A stretch of 64,000 bases of DNA from Psychrobacter sp. UBA3480 (GTDB lineage Bacteria; Pseudomonadota; Gammaproteobacteria; Pseudomonadales; Moraxellaceae). The stretch is from contig NZ_DFQV01000022.1 of NCBI RefSeq assembly GCF_002377945.1, positions 1-64,000 of the forward strand, given 5' to 3'. The position numbers and the translations under genes are program-made. Below, in pieces: positions 28,398-38,176 of this stretch (its first letter is position 1; every line of letters begins with the position of its first letter). The notes under the pieces are model-generated. The model was not told where the DNA came from, made no database searches, and worked only from the letters and a program-made list of their open reading frames with translations.

Positions 28398-28427
28398 AAA
28401 AGCTACCGCTGGTCGGTGGCTTTTTTT
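28398..28427 (+). terminator. Rho-independent terminator after rplT
   Basis: AAGCTACCG pairs with CGGTGGCTT (one G-T wobble) around a five-base loop, and seven Ts follow. Confidence 0.88.
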
Positions 28428-28441
28428 ATATTAAATTATTT

Positions 28442-28485
28442 TAAGCGTGCTCTATATTGAACTTTGTAGAGCAAAAATACGCTTA
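28442..28485. other. Nested inverted repeat upstream of pheS
   Basis: TAAGCGT (28442-28448) pairs with ACGCTTA (28479-28485). Inside it, GCTCTA (28449-28454) pairs with TAGAGC (28467-28472), with a 6-nt bulge AAAAAT on one side. The 13 bp of stem lie in the probable pheST 5' leader, so it may be a control element. Confidence 0.4.
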
Positions 28486-28551
28486 TCATCGTCTAAATAT
28501 TCAAGCCATTCTTATAACCAGCCTTTATATTAATCTTTTATATAAACATAA

Positions 28552-29682
<1,131 letters not shown>

Positions 29683-29700
29683 AGTTTTCCTTATAACTAT

Positions 29701-29808
29701 TATAGTCAGTTTAATTTATTTTAGATGCACGGAAGGCGAGTGAAAGTGCTACAAATCGTAGACTGAACGAGCCTGACGCTGTATCTAATTTATATAGGAT
29801 TGACTATA
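29701..29808. repeat. MITE-like element with terminal inverted repeats
   Basis: The 108-bp element starts TATAGTCA (29701-29708) and ends TGACTATA (29801-29808), a perfect 8-bp inverted pair. The match extends imperfectly inward to about 29 bp, with 21 of 29 positions paired. It sits in the pheS-pheT gap, with neighbouring genes intact. The structure fits a small non-autonomous mobile element or a dispersed intergenic repeat. There is no second copy that I can see in this window, so repetition is not shown here. Confidence 0.55.
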
Positions 29809-29871
29809 GCAAGTGAATTCGCCAAGCTTTACTCCAACATCTTTATTATAAAATTCTGATCCGAGATATTT

Positions 29872-32283
29872 ATGAAAATTAGCGAACAGTGGCTACGTCA
29901 GTGGGTAAACCCTACAAATACTAGCGAACAGTTAGCCGAACAGTTGACTATGGCAGGTCTTGAGATTGATGATCGCTATGCGGTTGCCCGTGCTTTTAGC
30001 GGTGTGGTTGTCGGTGAAGTCATCAGCGTTGAGCAGCATCCTGATGCAGATAAATTACGTGTCACTCAGGTAAATACCGGTGATGCTGAGCCGCTACAAA
30101 TTGTCTGCGGCGCGCCCAATGTGACCGTCGGTATGAAAGCACCGGTTGCTACCGTTGGTGCGGTATTACCAAGCGATGACGCTAGTAATGGTAAAGCGGG
30201 CTTTAAAATTAAAAAAAGCAAACTACGCGGTGTTGCCTCAAACGGCATGCTATGCGGCGCTTCTGAAATTGATTTAGTCGATGATATAGATGGCTTGCTT
30301 GAGCTGCCTGAAGATGCACCAGTTGGTACAGATATTCGCGAATATCTAGGTTTAGATAATCAAATATTGGATATCTCTATCACCCCAAACCGTGGTGATT
30401 GCTTTAGCGTACGTGGTATCGCTCGTGAAATATCTGTCATCAACGACTTACCTGTACAAATGCCAGAAATCTCGGCCAATACAGCTGGCACTGCTGCAAC
30501 GCCAGCTGTGACAGTCGATGCAAAGGAAGCGTGTCCTCGCTATCTGTTGCAATCGATTCGCAATATTGATCGTAGCATTGATACTCCGAAATGGATGCAA
30601 GATGCGCTGGTACAGTCAGGACTACGTTCACACAACTTCTTGGTCGATGTGACCAACTATGTATTGATGGAATTGGGTCAACCGTTACATGCGTTTGACG
30701 CAGACACGATCGAAGGTGATATCGTTGTACGTTTGGCACAGCCTGATGAAACCATTACTTTGCTGAATGAGCAAACCGTTACCTTGACGGGTGATGAGCT
30801 TGTGATTGCTGATGATAAAGGTGCCTTGGCACTGGCTGGTATTATGGGTGGTCAGCGTAGCAGTGTCACTGATAGCACTACCAATATCGTTGTAGAAAGT
30901 GCTTTCTTTAATCAGCTCGCTATCGCTGCGCGCGCACGCCGTTTTGGGCTACATACGGACGCATCACAGCGTTTTGAGCGCGGCGTCGACTTTGAATTGC
31001 CAGCATTGGCGTTGGCACGAGCTTGTGATTTAATCACCAGTATTACTGGCGGGGAAGCAGGTCAAATAGTCACGGCCGAAAACCTTGAGCATTTGCCAGC
31101 ACGCGCACCGATTACATTGCCAATCGCGAAAGTTCGTGATGTCATTGGGATTGATATTGAGCCATCTGAGATGGTACGTATCTTGACCCAACTGGGTTTT
31201 GACGTAGAGCAGCAGAGCGATTCACTGATTTGTAAGCCACCATCTTATCGTTTTGATATGAGTATCAAAGAAGACTTAATCGAAGAGATTGCTCGTATCT
31301 ATGGCTACGACAATATTCCAAGCGTCCTGCCACATTTGCAAGTCAGTATGGATTATGATGATACTGCAGATTTGACGCATGAGATGAAGCTATCATTAGT
31401 CGACAACGGCTATATGGAAGCGATTAGCTTTAGCTTTAGTGATGCAAAACTAGAAGCATTGCTTGACGACGAAGCGCTAGGGGAGGTGTTGGCACTGGCA
31501 AACCCTATCTCTAGTGATTTAGCCGTTATGCGTCGTACCTTGCTATCGAGCCTACTGCCTTGCGTTCAATATAACTTGAATCGTCAGCAGCCGCGCGTAC
31601 GTTTTTTTGAAACGGGTCTTAGCTTTGTTGGACAAAGTATTAGTGACTTAGTACAAACGCCAAGTATTGCTTTAGTCGCAGTTGGTGATATATGGAGCGA
31701 GCAAGCTTATCAAAACCGCGCCTTAGATTTTTATGACCTAAAGCATGATATTGAGCAGCTATTACCAGCACAAATCGATAGCGCACGTATCCGCTATGAG
31801 CGTAGTACGCTGAGTTTCCTGCATCCAGGACAAAGCGCTGAGTTATACATCGATGATATATACGTTGGTTGGTTGGGTCAGTTGCACCCAAATACTGCTA
31901 AGCAGTTAGATCTGCCGACTACATGGGTCGCTCAATTGTCACTGGCACCGCTATTGACGATTGCACGTGAGCAGCATGCTATCACGACACCAAGCAAATT
32001 CCCGCAAGTACGCCGCGATATTGCTATCTTGGTAGACAGTGACATCAGTTTGCAAACACTAGAGACAACGGTGCGAACTGCGGCAGGTGATTTGTTAACT
32101 GATTTTTGGTTATTTGATGTTTATCAAGGTGACAAAGTACCAGCAGGTCAGCGCTCACTAGCGTTTGCACTGATATGGCAAGATAGTACGCAAACATTGT
32201 CTGACGAAGCCGTCAAGACTGTCACAGATAAAGTGGTACAAGCGCTAACTGACCAGCATTCTGTACAGCTGCGCGACAGCTAA
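29872..32283 (+). CDS. pheT: Phenylalanyl-tRNA synthetase beta subunit
   Basis: PheT contributes tRNA binding and hydrolysis of mischarged Tyr-tRNA(Phe). The product is 803 residues, near the family length of about 795. Domains: an N-terminal EMAP/tRNA-binding fold (VVVGEVISVEQHPDADKLRVTQVN, about 45-68), B3/B4 editing domain (RSHNFLVDVTNYVLMELGQPLHAFD, about 252-276), B5 (PLHL-type and SIKEDLIEEIARIYGYDNIPS, about 464-484), and a C-terminal anticodon-binding FDX domain (KFPQVRRDIAILVD, about 708-721). The pheST-ihfA order is the common gammaproteobacterial arrangement. Confidence 0.98.
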   Translation: MKISEQWLRQWVNPTNTSEQLAEQLTMAGLEIDDRYAVARAFSGVVVGEVISVEQHPDADKLRVTQVNTGDAEPLQIVCGAPNVTVGMKAPVATVGAVLPSDDASNGKAGFKIKKSKLRGVASNGMLCGASEIDLVDDIDGLLELPEDAPVGTDIREYLGLDNQILDISITPNRGDCFSVRGIAREISVINDLPVQMPEISANTAGTAATPAVTVDAKEACPRYLLQSIRNIDRSIDTPKWMQDALVQSGLRSHNFLVDVTNYVLMELGQPLHAFDADTIEGDIVVRLAQPDETITLLNEQTVTLTGDELVIADDKGALALAGIMGGQRSSVTDSTTNIVVESAFFNQLAIAARARRFGLHTDASQRFERGVDFELPALALARACDLITSITGGEAGQIVTAENLEHLPARAPITLPIAKVRDVIGIDIEPSEMVRILTQLGFDVEQQSDSLICKPPSYRFDMSIKEDLIEEIARIYGYDNIPSVLPHLQVSMDYDDTADLTHEMKLSLVDNGYMEAISFSFSDAKLEALLDDEALGEVLALANPISSDLAVMRRTLLSSLLPCVQYNLNRQQPRVRFFETGLSFVGQSISDLVQTPSIALVAVGDIWSEQAYQNRALDFYDLKHDIEQLLPAQIDSARIRYERSTLSFLHPGQSAELYIDDIYVGWLGQLHPNTAKQLDLPTTWVAQLSLAPLLTIAREQHAITTPSKFPQVRRDIAILVDSDISLQTLETTVRTAAGDLLTDFWLFDVYQGDKVPAGQRSLAFALIWQDSTQTLSDEAVKTVTDKVVQALTDQHSVQLRDS

Positions 32284-32303
32284 CATTTAGTAAGTATTAT
32301 ACC

Positions 32304-32345
32304 CAATGCTCTGTAGTCTTTTTACCATGAGGCTACGGAGCATTG
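32304..32345. other. Strong hairpin in the pheT-ihfA gap
   Basis: CAATGCTCTGTAG pairs with CTACGGAGCATTG over 13 bp with one G-T wobble and a 16-nt loop. No T-run follows on the plus strand, so a standard terminator is not supported. It may be an mRNA-stabilising or partially terminating structure between pheT and ihfA. Confidence 0.5.
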
Positions 32346-32498
32346 CTATTCATAGAATAAGTTAAGTGGTTATTAATAAAGGATTTTAATGAAGACTTTG
32401 TTAAAAAATGGTCAAAAAACCTTTATAATAGCTAGCCTTAACCCTCATACCGCTAAACCATGATATTCGACATCACGACATAGCATAGGAGTCGTACT

Positions 32499-32798
32499 GT
32501 GAGCACCTTAACCAAATCTGACATGATTGAGCATTTAATGAGTCACCTAAACCTAACACGCCAAGAAGGCCGCTGTCTGGTGGAGAACTTTTTTGATGAG
32601 CTGTCAGAGAGTTTGATTGATGGCAAAGAGGTCAAGCTTTCAGGCTTTGGCAACTTTGAGCTTAAAGATAAAAACAGCCGTCCAGGCCGTAACCCGAAAA
32701 CAGGGGAGCCTGTTGCAGTATCCGCGCGCCGTGTGGTTACTTTTAAGACAGGGCAGAAATTTCGTCAGAAGGTTGACGAGCGTTTGTTTGATAGCTAA
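32499..32798 (+). CDS. ihfA: Integration host factor subunit alpha
   Basis: IHF-alpha dimerises with IHF-beta to bend DNA sharply at specific sites. The 99-residue protein shows [71 protein letters not shown], with the intercalating Pro in [10 protein letters not shown]. The start is GTG at 32499, with TAGGAG six bases upstream. It is the last gene of the rpmI-rplT-pheST-ihfA block and ends before a bidirectional terminator. Sigma-54 promoters such as the urtA one often depend on IHF; whether this one does is not shown. Confidence 0.97.
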   Translation: MSTLTKSDMIEHLMSHLNLTRQEGRCLVENFFDELSESLIDGKEVKLSGFGNFELKDKNSRPGRNPKTGEPVAVSARRVVTFKTGQKFRQKVDERLFDS

Positions 32799-32982
32799 TA
32801 CCTAGTTTGGCACTGCGCTGAACGATAGTGTGTCTGTTTTATCGTGAGTTTATAAGAATGCTAGTGCGTATTTGCACTTAGTTATTTTTGCGTACATCTA
32901 TGTATTTCGATATTGCAGCACGCATCGCATATTAGAGTTATCTATAAAGTAGAAACCTACTAAAATCATAAATAATAGACAT

Positions 32983-33013
32983 AAAAAAAGAGAGCATAGG
33001 CTCTCTTTTTTTT
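32983..33013. terminator. Bidirectional terminator, ihfA / acidic lipoprotein
   Basis: AGAGAGC and GCTCTCT-type arms pair around ATAG, with A-run on the left and T-run on the right. It serves ihfA (plus) and the lipoprotein gene (minus). Confidence 0.88.
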
Positions 33014-33044
33014 ACTACAGTTTATCTATTGTATGAACAATAAA

Positions 33045-33401
33045 TTACTGAGCTTCTTCAACTACTACTTCGTCAGAAGCTTCAACAGCAGCAGTATCAG
33101 TTTCGCTAGCTACGTCTACGCTAGTGGTGTCGCCGTCTACAGGAACTTCAGCGTCCATTTCGTCAGTAGCAGTTGCTTCTTGAGCATCAGCGATGTCAGC
33201 TTCAGCGCCAGCAACAGCAGCGTCAGCATCAGCAGTCATTTCGCCTTCAGCAGCAGCTTCGTTTAGCTCTTCAGAAGCGTCTTGCACTTCTTCTTGCGCG
33301 TCAGATAAATCTTCAGCAGCGTTTTCTTTGCTGCTATCACAGGCAGTAAGGCCCATAGTTGCAGTCATGATACCAGCTAGAGCAAGTAATTTAAGTTTCA
33401 T
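33045..33401 (-). CDS. Small acidic, low-complexity lipoprotein
   Basis: I do not recognise this 118-residue protein. It has a lipoprotein signal peptide (MKLKLLALAGIMTATMGL then lipobox LTAC, Cys21). The mature part is almost entirely Ala, Glu, Asp, Thr and Val, with repeated DAQE/EAA-like units near 33-80 and a very acidic Asp/Glu tail (EASDEVVVEEAQ). No domain is seen. The first part could form a helical coil; the rest may be disordered. It may be a periplasm-facing tethered spacer; that is inference. TCCGGAGAA is upstream of the ATG. Confidence 0.75.
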   Translation of the reverse strand: MKLKLLALAGIMTATMGLTACDSSKENAAEDLSDAQEEVQDASEELNEAAAEGEMTADADAAVAGAEADIADAQEATATDEMDAEVPVDGDTTSVDVASETDTAAVEASDEVVVEEAQ

Positions 33402-33945
33402 ATGGTTTTCTCCGGAAAAATGAAATGAGCAGTAGCAGCAACAAAGGTCGAAATCCGAGATTTCCCAGAATTCAACTAGTCTTAGTCACAGCTACTCAGC
33501 TTCCACGCATTCTATAGGTTTTCTAAGTAAATAGAAATAGCCTGTACAATTAAGTAACAATAAAATTTAAAATAATATTTTACTTTCTCTATTCGATATA
33601 CTTTTTAATACAAGAGGCTAGATTAATCGACGTATAATCAATGACATCAGAGGGATTAAGACCTCTTTTAGTTCTCATTTTTTGTCTCGAATTTTCGATA
33701 TTAGCCCCGTTTTTATGGGTAAGAATTGAATTAAATAGTCCGATTATGGTCCTATATTACATAAATCCTAGTTAAGTTAGCAATTTTATAGGTTTCTACT
33801 TGCTTTTAGGATAGTAGACTAGGTCATAGCGTAAATTAACTGGCCAAATAATATATAACATCAGTAATGATTAATAGAAGTAGTGGTTAATAGAGATAGT
33901 GGTTAGTAGAAATAACGAATCAATCTATATTTGAGGAATAGAATT
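33402..33945. other. Intergenic region, lipoprotein / ypfJ-like gene
   Basis: 544 bp, very AT-rich, between divergent genes. It contains three 16-bp direct repeats at 33871-33918. No gene is supported. Promoters were not placed. Confidence 0.5.
33871..33918 (+). repeat. Three tandem 16-bp degenerate repeats
   Basis: Units TTAATAGAAGTAGTGG (33871-33886), TTAATAGAGATAGTGG (33887-33902) and TTAGTAGAAATAACGA (33903-33918). The first two differ at two bases, the third is more diverged. They end 28 bp before the start codon of the zinc-peptidase-like gene, so they are in its leader or promoter. Confidence 0.65.
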
Positions 33946-34833
33946 ATGAAATGGCAAGGTAGACGAGGTAGTTCGAATGTGCGCTCTAGCACAGGTGGCG
34001 GTAAGATGATTGGCGGTGGTATTGGTGGCATTATCATCGCAGGTATTTTATGGTTGGTATTTGGGGTAAACCCAATGACCGCATTACAGACAGGACAGGC
34101 GGTCACAGGTAGTGGTAGTGAGTCATCTACTGAGCTGGCAACCAGCACAGACCGAGACACGCAGTTTGTGAAAGTTGTATTGGCAGATACAGAAGAAGTC
34201 TGGCATCAAATCTTTAATGAAGCTGGTAGCACTTATCAAGAGCCGTCATTGATTTTGTTTAATGGTCAAGTCAGCTCAGCATGTGGTAGTGCTAGCTCTG
34301 CAACGGGGCCATTTTATTGCCCAGGGGATCAGACTGTTTATTTGGATACATCATTCTTTGTAGAGATGCGTCAGAATCTTGGTATTTCAGGCGATCAGCA
34401 AGGCTCTGGTGGTCAAGAGAACCAAGGCAAGGCTGGCGATTTCGCACAGGCCTACGTGATAGCACATGAAGTAGGTCATCATGTTCAGACGCTACTAGGC
34501 ATTAGCCAACAGGTCAATGAAGCTCGTCAGCAAGTGACTCAAGCACAGTCCAATAAGCTGTCAGTATTGCAAGAGTTACAGGCGGATTGTTTTGCTGGTG
34601 TATGGGCACAGCGCAATCAAGAGCGCGTACAGTTTTTAGAGGCTGGTGATCTTGATGAAGCGGTGAATGCAGCTAGTCAAATCGGTGATGATCGTCTGGC
34701 AAAAGCGAGTGGTGGTGCAGTAGTACCTGATAACTTTACTCATGGTACCAGTCAACAACGTGTCGAATGGTTCACCCGTGGTCTAGAAAGCGGTAACGTA
34801 CAATCTTGCGATACGTTCAGCGGTGCACTTTAA
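33946..34833 (+). CDS. ypfJ: YpfJ-family neutral zinc metallopeptidase-like protein
   Basis: A 295-residue membrane-anchored protein. A basic, Gly/Ser-rich N-terminus (MKWQGRRGSSNVRS) leads to one membrane segment (about 21-43). The peptidase-like domain follows, with the HExxH-type site HEVGHH at 174-179, preceded by AQAYVIA; EELQADCFAGVW-like QELQADCFAGVW (about 207-218) supplies the likely third ligand. The domain matches the YpfJ/PF04228 group. Enzyme activity is not established for most members. The start at ATG 33946 is chosen over TTG 33931, because GAGGAA at 33933-33938 is properly placed for it. Confidence 0.9.
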   Translation: MKWQGRRGSSNVRSSTGGGKMIGGGIGGIIIAGILWLVFGVNPMTALQTGQAVTGSGSESSTELATSTDRDTQFVKVVLADTEEVWHQIFNEAGSTYQEPSLILFNGQVSSACGSASSATGPFYCPGDQTVYLDTSFFVEMRQNLGISGDQQGSGGQENQGKAGDFAQAYVIAHEVGHHVQTLLGISQQVNEARQQVTQAQSNKLSVLQELQADCFAGVWAQRNQERVQFLEAGDLDEAVNAASQIGDDRLAKASGGAVVPDNFTHGTSQQRVEWFTRGLESGNVQSCDTFSGAL

Positions 34834-34890
34834 TGGCCATAGATATTAATAACTGTGTATTTGACTAACGATGTTTTTTAATACTAATGT

Positions 34891-34929
34891 TTTTGATTAT
34901 AAGTCTAGCGCATGGACTTATAATCAAAA
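34891..34929. other. Perfect 15-bp inverted repeat after ypfJ
   Basis: TTTTGATTATAAGTC pairs exactly with GACTTATAATCAAAA around a 9-nt loop (TAGCGCATG). It lies just before the ordinary terminator at 34939, making two hairpins in a row. Confidence 0.7.
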
Positions 34930-34938
34930 TTAAGACAT

Positions 34939-34970
34939 AAAAAAGCCTGCAACGAATTGCAGGCTTTTTA
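34939..34970. terminator. Bidirectional terminator, ypfJ / glycine-zipper lipoprotein
   Basis: AAAAAGCCTGCAA and TTGCAGGCTTTTT pair around a CGAA tetraloop, flanked by A- and T-runs. It is shared by the two convergent genes. Confidence 0.9.
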
Positions 34971-35027
34971 TCATACCTTATCTTATATTACTCAATCAAT
35001 TATCAAGTAACATCAGCGTAGAAAGAC

Positions 35028-35255
35028 TTAGTTGTTGTCAAGAACATAACCACCAGCACCGCCGATCGCTGCACCAGCCAATGCGCCACGAGCGATATCT
35101 TTGCTGTCGCCTTTGCTTTTAATAAGAGCACCAGCTGCTGCGCCAGCAGTAGCACCTTTAGCTGTGTTGCTCATACCGCTATAAGAGTTACAACCAGTCA
35201 TGATTAGGGCTGAGCTAGTAATTGCAGTCATTGCGATCGTTTTAGCAAATTTCAT
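35028..35255 (-). CDS. Small glycine-zipper lipoprotein
   Basis: A 75-residue lipoprotein. The signal peptide ends at the lipobox IMTGC (Cys about 21). The mature part has a glycine-zipper pattern of small residues: AKGATAGAAAGALIKSKGDSKDIARGALAGAAIGGAGGYVLDNN, like osmotically inducible OsmB/YMGG-type proteins. Such segments insert in membranes; the role here is unknown. The ATG at 35255 (AGGTGATAAT upstream) is preferred over the frame's farther start at 35300. Confidence 0.82.
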   Translation of the reverse strand: MKFAKTIAMTAITSSALIMTGCNSYSGMSNTAKGATAGAAAGALIKSKGDSKDIARGALAGAAIGGAGGYVLDNN

Positions 35256-35574
35256 ATTATCACCTATTAAGTCATCAAGTTTAAAATACAATACCTTCAA
35301 AATACTGTGCCCATGATATTTTCAAGTATATTCCTACTGTCTGTCATAATAGTCGGTTACTAATAATATAGTCGTAGTAAAAACGCTAAACTTTGCAAAC
35401 AAGATGTAAGCGATGTTGCCGTACTGTATCATCAGCAATGCCTATGAACGACAGTGCAGATTACGTCCTAATGGGTCTAACTATTAATATCTTGATACTG
35501 CCATAAAAAAGACTACCCATAGGTAGTCTTAATATTAAAGCAAAGCTGAATATGGCTAGCAAACTAATCAATAA
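35256..35574. other. Intergenic region between rho and the glycine-zipper gene
   Basis: 319 bp without a supported gene. It carries the rho terminator (35506-35531, listed). The upstream part should hold the promoter of the lipoprotein gene, which I could not place. Confidence 0.5.
35506..35531 (-). terminator. Rho-independent terminator after rho
   Basis: On the minus strand AAGACTACC pairs with GGTAGTCTT around a TATG loop and a T-run follows. It ends the rho transcript 44 bp after the stop codon. Confidence 0.85.
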
Positions 35575-36843
35575 TTAGTTTTGTGATTTACGCTTCATTT
35601 GCTCGAAGAATTCATCATTGGTTTTCGCTTCTTTTAAGCGATCCAACAAGAACTCAGTGGCTTGTACGCCATCCATCGGTTGAAGTAGTTTGCGTAAAAT
35701 CCATACTTTACGCAGCTTGTCTTCGTCCAATAAACGCTCTTCGCGGCGTGTACCAGATTTTTTGATATTAATCGCAGGGAATACACGTTTTTCAGCCAAG
35801 TCACGCTCAAGCGTAATTTCTTGGTTACCCGTTCCCTTAAATTCTTCAAAAATAACGCTATCCATCTTACTACCAGTATCAATCAATGCACTGGCAATAA
35901 TGGTCAAACTACCACCTTCTTCCACGTTACGCGCAGCACCAAAGAAACGTTTTGGACGCTCTAGGGCGTTGGCATCCAGACCACCCGTCAATACTTTACC
36001 TGACGATGGGATGACCGTATTATAAGCACGTGCTAGACGCGTAATTGAATCAAGTAAAATCACCACGTCTTGCTTGTGTTCAACCAAACGTTTGGCCTTT
36101 TCGATGACCATTTCAGCCACTTGTACGTGACGCTGTGGCGGCTCATCAAAAGTAGAAGCAACCACTTCACCGCGTACCGTACGTACCATTTCGGTCACTT
36201 CTTCTGGACGCTCATCAATCAATAGTACGATTAAATAACATTCAGGGTTGTTACGAGTGATTGATTGCGCGATGGTCTGTAGCAACATCGTTTTACCCGC
36301 TTTTGGCGGTGCGACGATGATAGAACGCTGACCTTTACCAATCGGAGCGATTAGATCGATGATACGGCCAGTCAAATCTTCAGTGGTTCCGTTACCAAGC
36401 TCAAGTTTTAAATGCTCAGTTGGGAATAGGGGTGTCAGGTTCTCAAAGATAAGCTTATGACGTGAGCGATCTGGCGTATCAAAGTTGATTTCGCCAACTT
36501 TTAATAATGCAAAATAACGCTCAGAATCCTTTGGTGGACGAATCGTACCAGCGATACTGTCACCAGTTTTTAGACTGAAACGGCGAATCTGGCTTGGGCT
36601 GACATAAATATCATCAGGACCGGCTAAATATGAGCCTTCTGATGAGCGCAAAAATCCAAAACCATCAGGAAGAACCTCAAGTACGCCGTCACCATAGATG
36701 GCTTCACCGTTACGCGCATGGGTTTTTAGAATAGCAAAGATAATGTCCTGTTTACGGCTACGCGCCATATTATCAAGACCCATTTCTTTGGCGATAGCCA
36801 ATAGCTCAGCGATTGATTTTTTCTTTAATTCAGTAAGATTCAT
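35575..36843 (-). CDS. rho: Transcription termination factor Rho
   Basis: Rho is the hexameric RNA helicase that ends transcription at C-rich, untranslated RNA. The 422-residue length is standard. The N-terminal RNA-binding domain starts [23 protein letters not shown], with the [14 protein letters not shown] primary-site region (about 61-74). The ATPase core shows Walker [12 protein letters not shown] (about 180-190), [13 protein letters not shown] (about 207-219), [46 protein letters not shown], and the C-terminal GTRREERLL. The gene stands alone on the minus strand, between trxA and the lipoprotein gene. Confidence 0.99.
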   Translation of the reverse strand: MNLTELKKKSIAELLAIAKEMGLDNMARSRKQDIIFAILKTHARNGEAIYGDGVLEVLPDGFGFLRSSEGSYLAGPDDIYVSPSQIRRFSLKTGDSIAGTIRPPKDSERYFALLKVGEINFDTPDRSRHKLIFENLTPLFPTEHLKLELGNGTTEDLTGRIIDLIAPIGKGQRSIIVAPPKAGKTMLLQTIAQSITRNNPECYLIVLLIDERPEEVTEMVRTVRGEVVASTFDEPPQRHVQVAEMVIEKAKRLVEHKQDVVILLDSITRLARAYNTVIPSSGKVLTGGLDANALERPKRFFGAARNVEEGGSLTIIASALIDTGSKMDSVIFEEFKGTGNQEITLERDLAEKRVFPAINIKKSGTRREERLLDEDKLRKVWILRKLLQPMDGVQATEFLLDRLKEAKTNDEFFEQMKRKSQN

Positions 36844-37368
36844 AGATAGGTCATTAGCAATTGATCAGATGAGAGATGCCATTAGCAGCACAAGTCACGA
36901 CAGTGATTAAAATAACGGTAATATGATGATATGGGTGTGTGCACAGCGCTGTAGTTTATGTAGTTTTGGTTTTATATGTCTGCTTATGTACGCATTGCCA
37001 TCATTGGAGGCAAGGTAATAAGAAATAAGGATAAAAAAGGCTACATAAGAGTCTGCGTCAAAAACTCAATATCAGTAATTGCGTTTAGTCATTTTGTTCA
37101 GCAATGGTGTTTATAATGACGATTGTGTTTTTGTTGATAAACACGAGGAGAATAGCGACAAGATACTTAGGAAAACAGTTGGTTTTCTCTTGTCAGCAGA
37201 CTATACGGTCTTCACAATAGCGTTGTCAATAAATTTTGCCAAAAAAGTCATATTATCGAGTTTTTTGCACAAAAAACAAGCAAAAAAGCCACTATCTTGG
37301 TTAGATAATGGCTTTCTCGGTTATTCTATTTTACCCGATCAAGGTAATCTAGAGCTGGCAAATGTAAC
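36844..37368. other. rho leader and trxA 3' region
   Basis: 525 bp between two minus-strand genes. It holds the trxA terminator at 37282-37315 and the upstream leader of rho. An open reading frame on the plus strand (37079-37654) covers part of it, but runs antisense through trxA and looks like chance. Confidence 0.55.
37282..37315 (-). terminator. Rho-independent terminator after trxA
   Basis: On the minus strand AAAGCCATTATCT pairs with AGATAGTGGCTTT (one mismatch), followed by Ts. It lies 54 bp after the trxA stop. Confidence 0.82.
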
Positions 37369-37695
37369 TTATAAATGCTTGTCTAATACTTTAGCCAATT
37401 CAGCTTTTGGCTGTAGGCCCATTACTGAATCAACTTTTTCGCCATCTTTAAATACAAATAGCGTTGGGATGTTACGAATACCAAAACGGCTGGCCGCTTG
37501 TGGGTTGTTGTCTACGTCTACTTTAACGATTTTAACTTTACCTTGGTACTCAGTCGCTAGATCTTCTAAAATAGGAGCGATGGCTTTACAAGGACCACAC
37601 CATGGTGCCCAGAAGTCTACTAGTACAGGTACGTCTGATTGTAGAACGTCTTGATCAAAGTCTGTGTCGGTAGTATGTACAATAAGGTCTGACAT
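37369..37695 (-). CDS. trxA: Thioredoxin
   Basis: Thioredoxin is the main cytoplasmic disulfide reductant, reduced by TrxB with NADPH. The 108-residue protein is canonical: [36 protein letters not shown] with the redox pair Cys33/Cys36, then [19 protein letters not shown] and [15 protein letters not shown] with the cis-Pro. The gene sits upstream of rho on the minus strand, a pairing seen in many gammaproteobacteria. Confidence 0.98.
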   Translation of the reverse strand: MSDLIVHTTDTDFDQDVLQSDVPVLVDFWAPWCGPCKAIAPILEDLATEYQGKVKIVKVDVDNNPQAASRFGIRNIPTLFVFKDGEKVDSVMGLQPKAELAKVLDKHL

Positions 37696-38176
37696 AATTT
37701 TATCTCTCTTGTTTTATTACTTCTATCACCACTCATCAACCTATATATTGGTTTAATAATAAATCAGTTGGTGGTCAAAGAATTGTTTAGAAGGGGTGAA
37801 AATGTGCCATTATATTAACATGTTTGCCCTAATTTGACAGATACAGGCTGGTTAAATTGTTTAACAACTAGTATTAGCACAATAAATCGAAACGGTGCAG
37901 CACAAGAGTGTCTAATCTGTTATTTAATACGATTATCCTTATCAAAGTATGTATCTCAGCACTATAGAAGTCGTATTTTATACTTTGTTTATATAGTAGT
38001 TAGTGATTAGTAGCTAGCGATATTAATAACGTTAAAAATCAATCAAAGTTTTGCCTTTTTATCCAAATAACCGTTGTTCATAAAATGGCTATCGTGCCAA
38101 ATATAGCTGTCGTGTCCAAAAGATTAGTCACCAAAAATCCTTATCTTAAAACCAATTTACATAAGTAGTTAAATTT
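37696..38176. other. Intergenic region, trxA / rluA-like gene
   Basis: 481 bp between divergent genes. No reading frame, repeat or strong hairpin is supported. Promoters for both genes must lie here but I could not place them firmly. Confidence 0.4.

Noticed and set aside
33193..33423. Ser/Ala-rich plus-strand frame opposite the acidic lipoprotein
   Set aside because: Mirror of a low-complexity acidic coding sequence; start and composition are not gene-like.
37079..37654. 191-residue plus-strand open frame across the trxA region
   Set aside because: It runs antisense through nearly all of trxA; its start region is AT-rich and has no good ribosome-binding site or recognisable domain.
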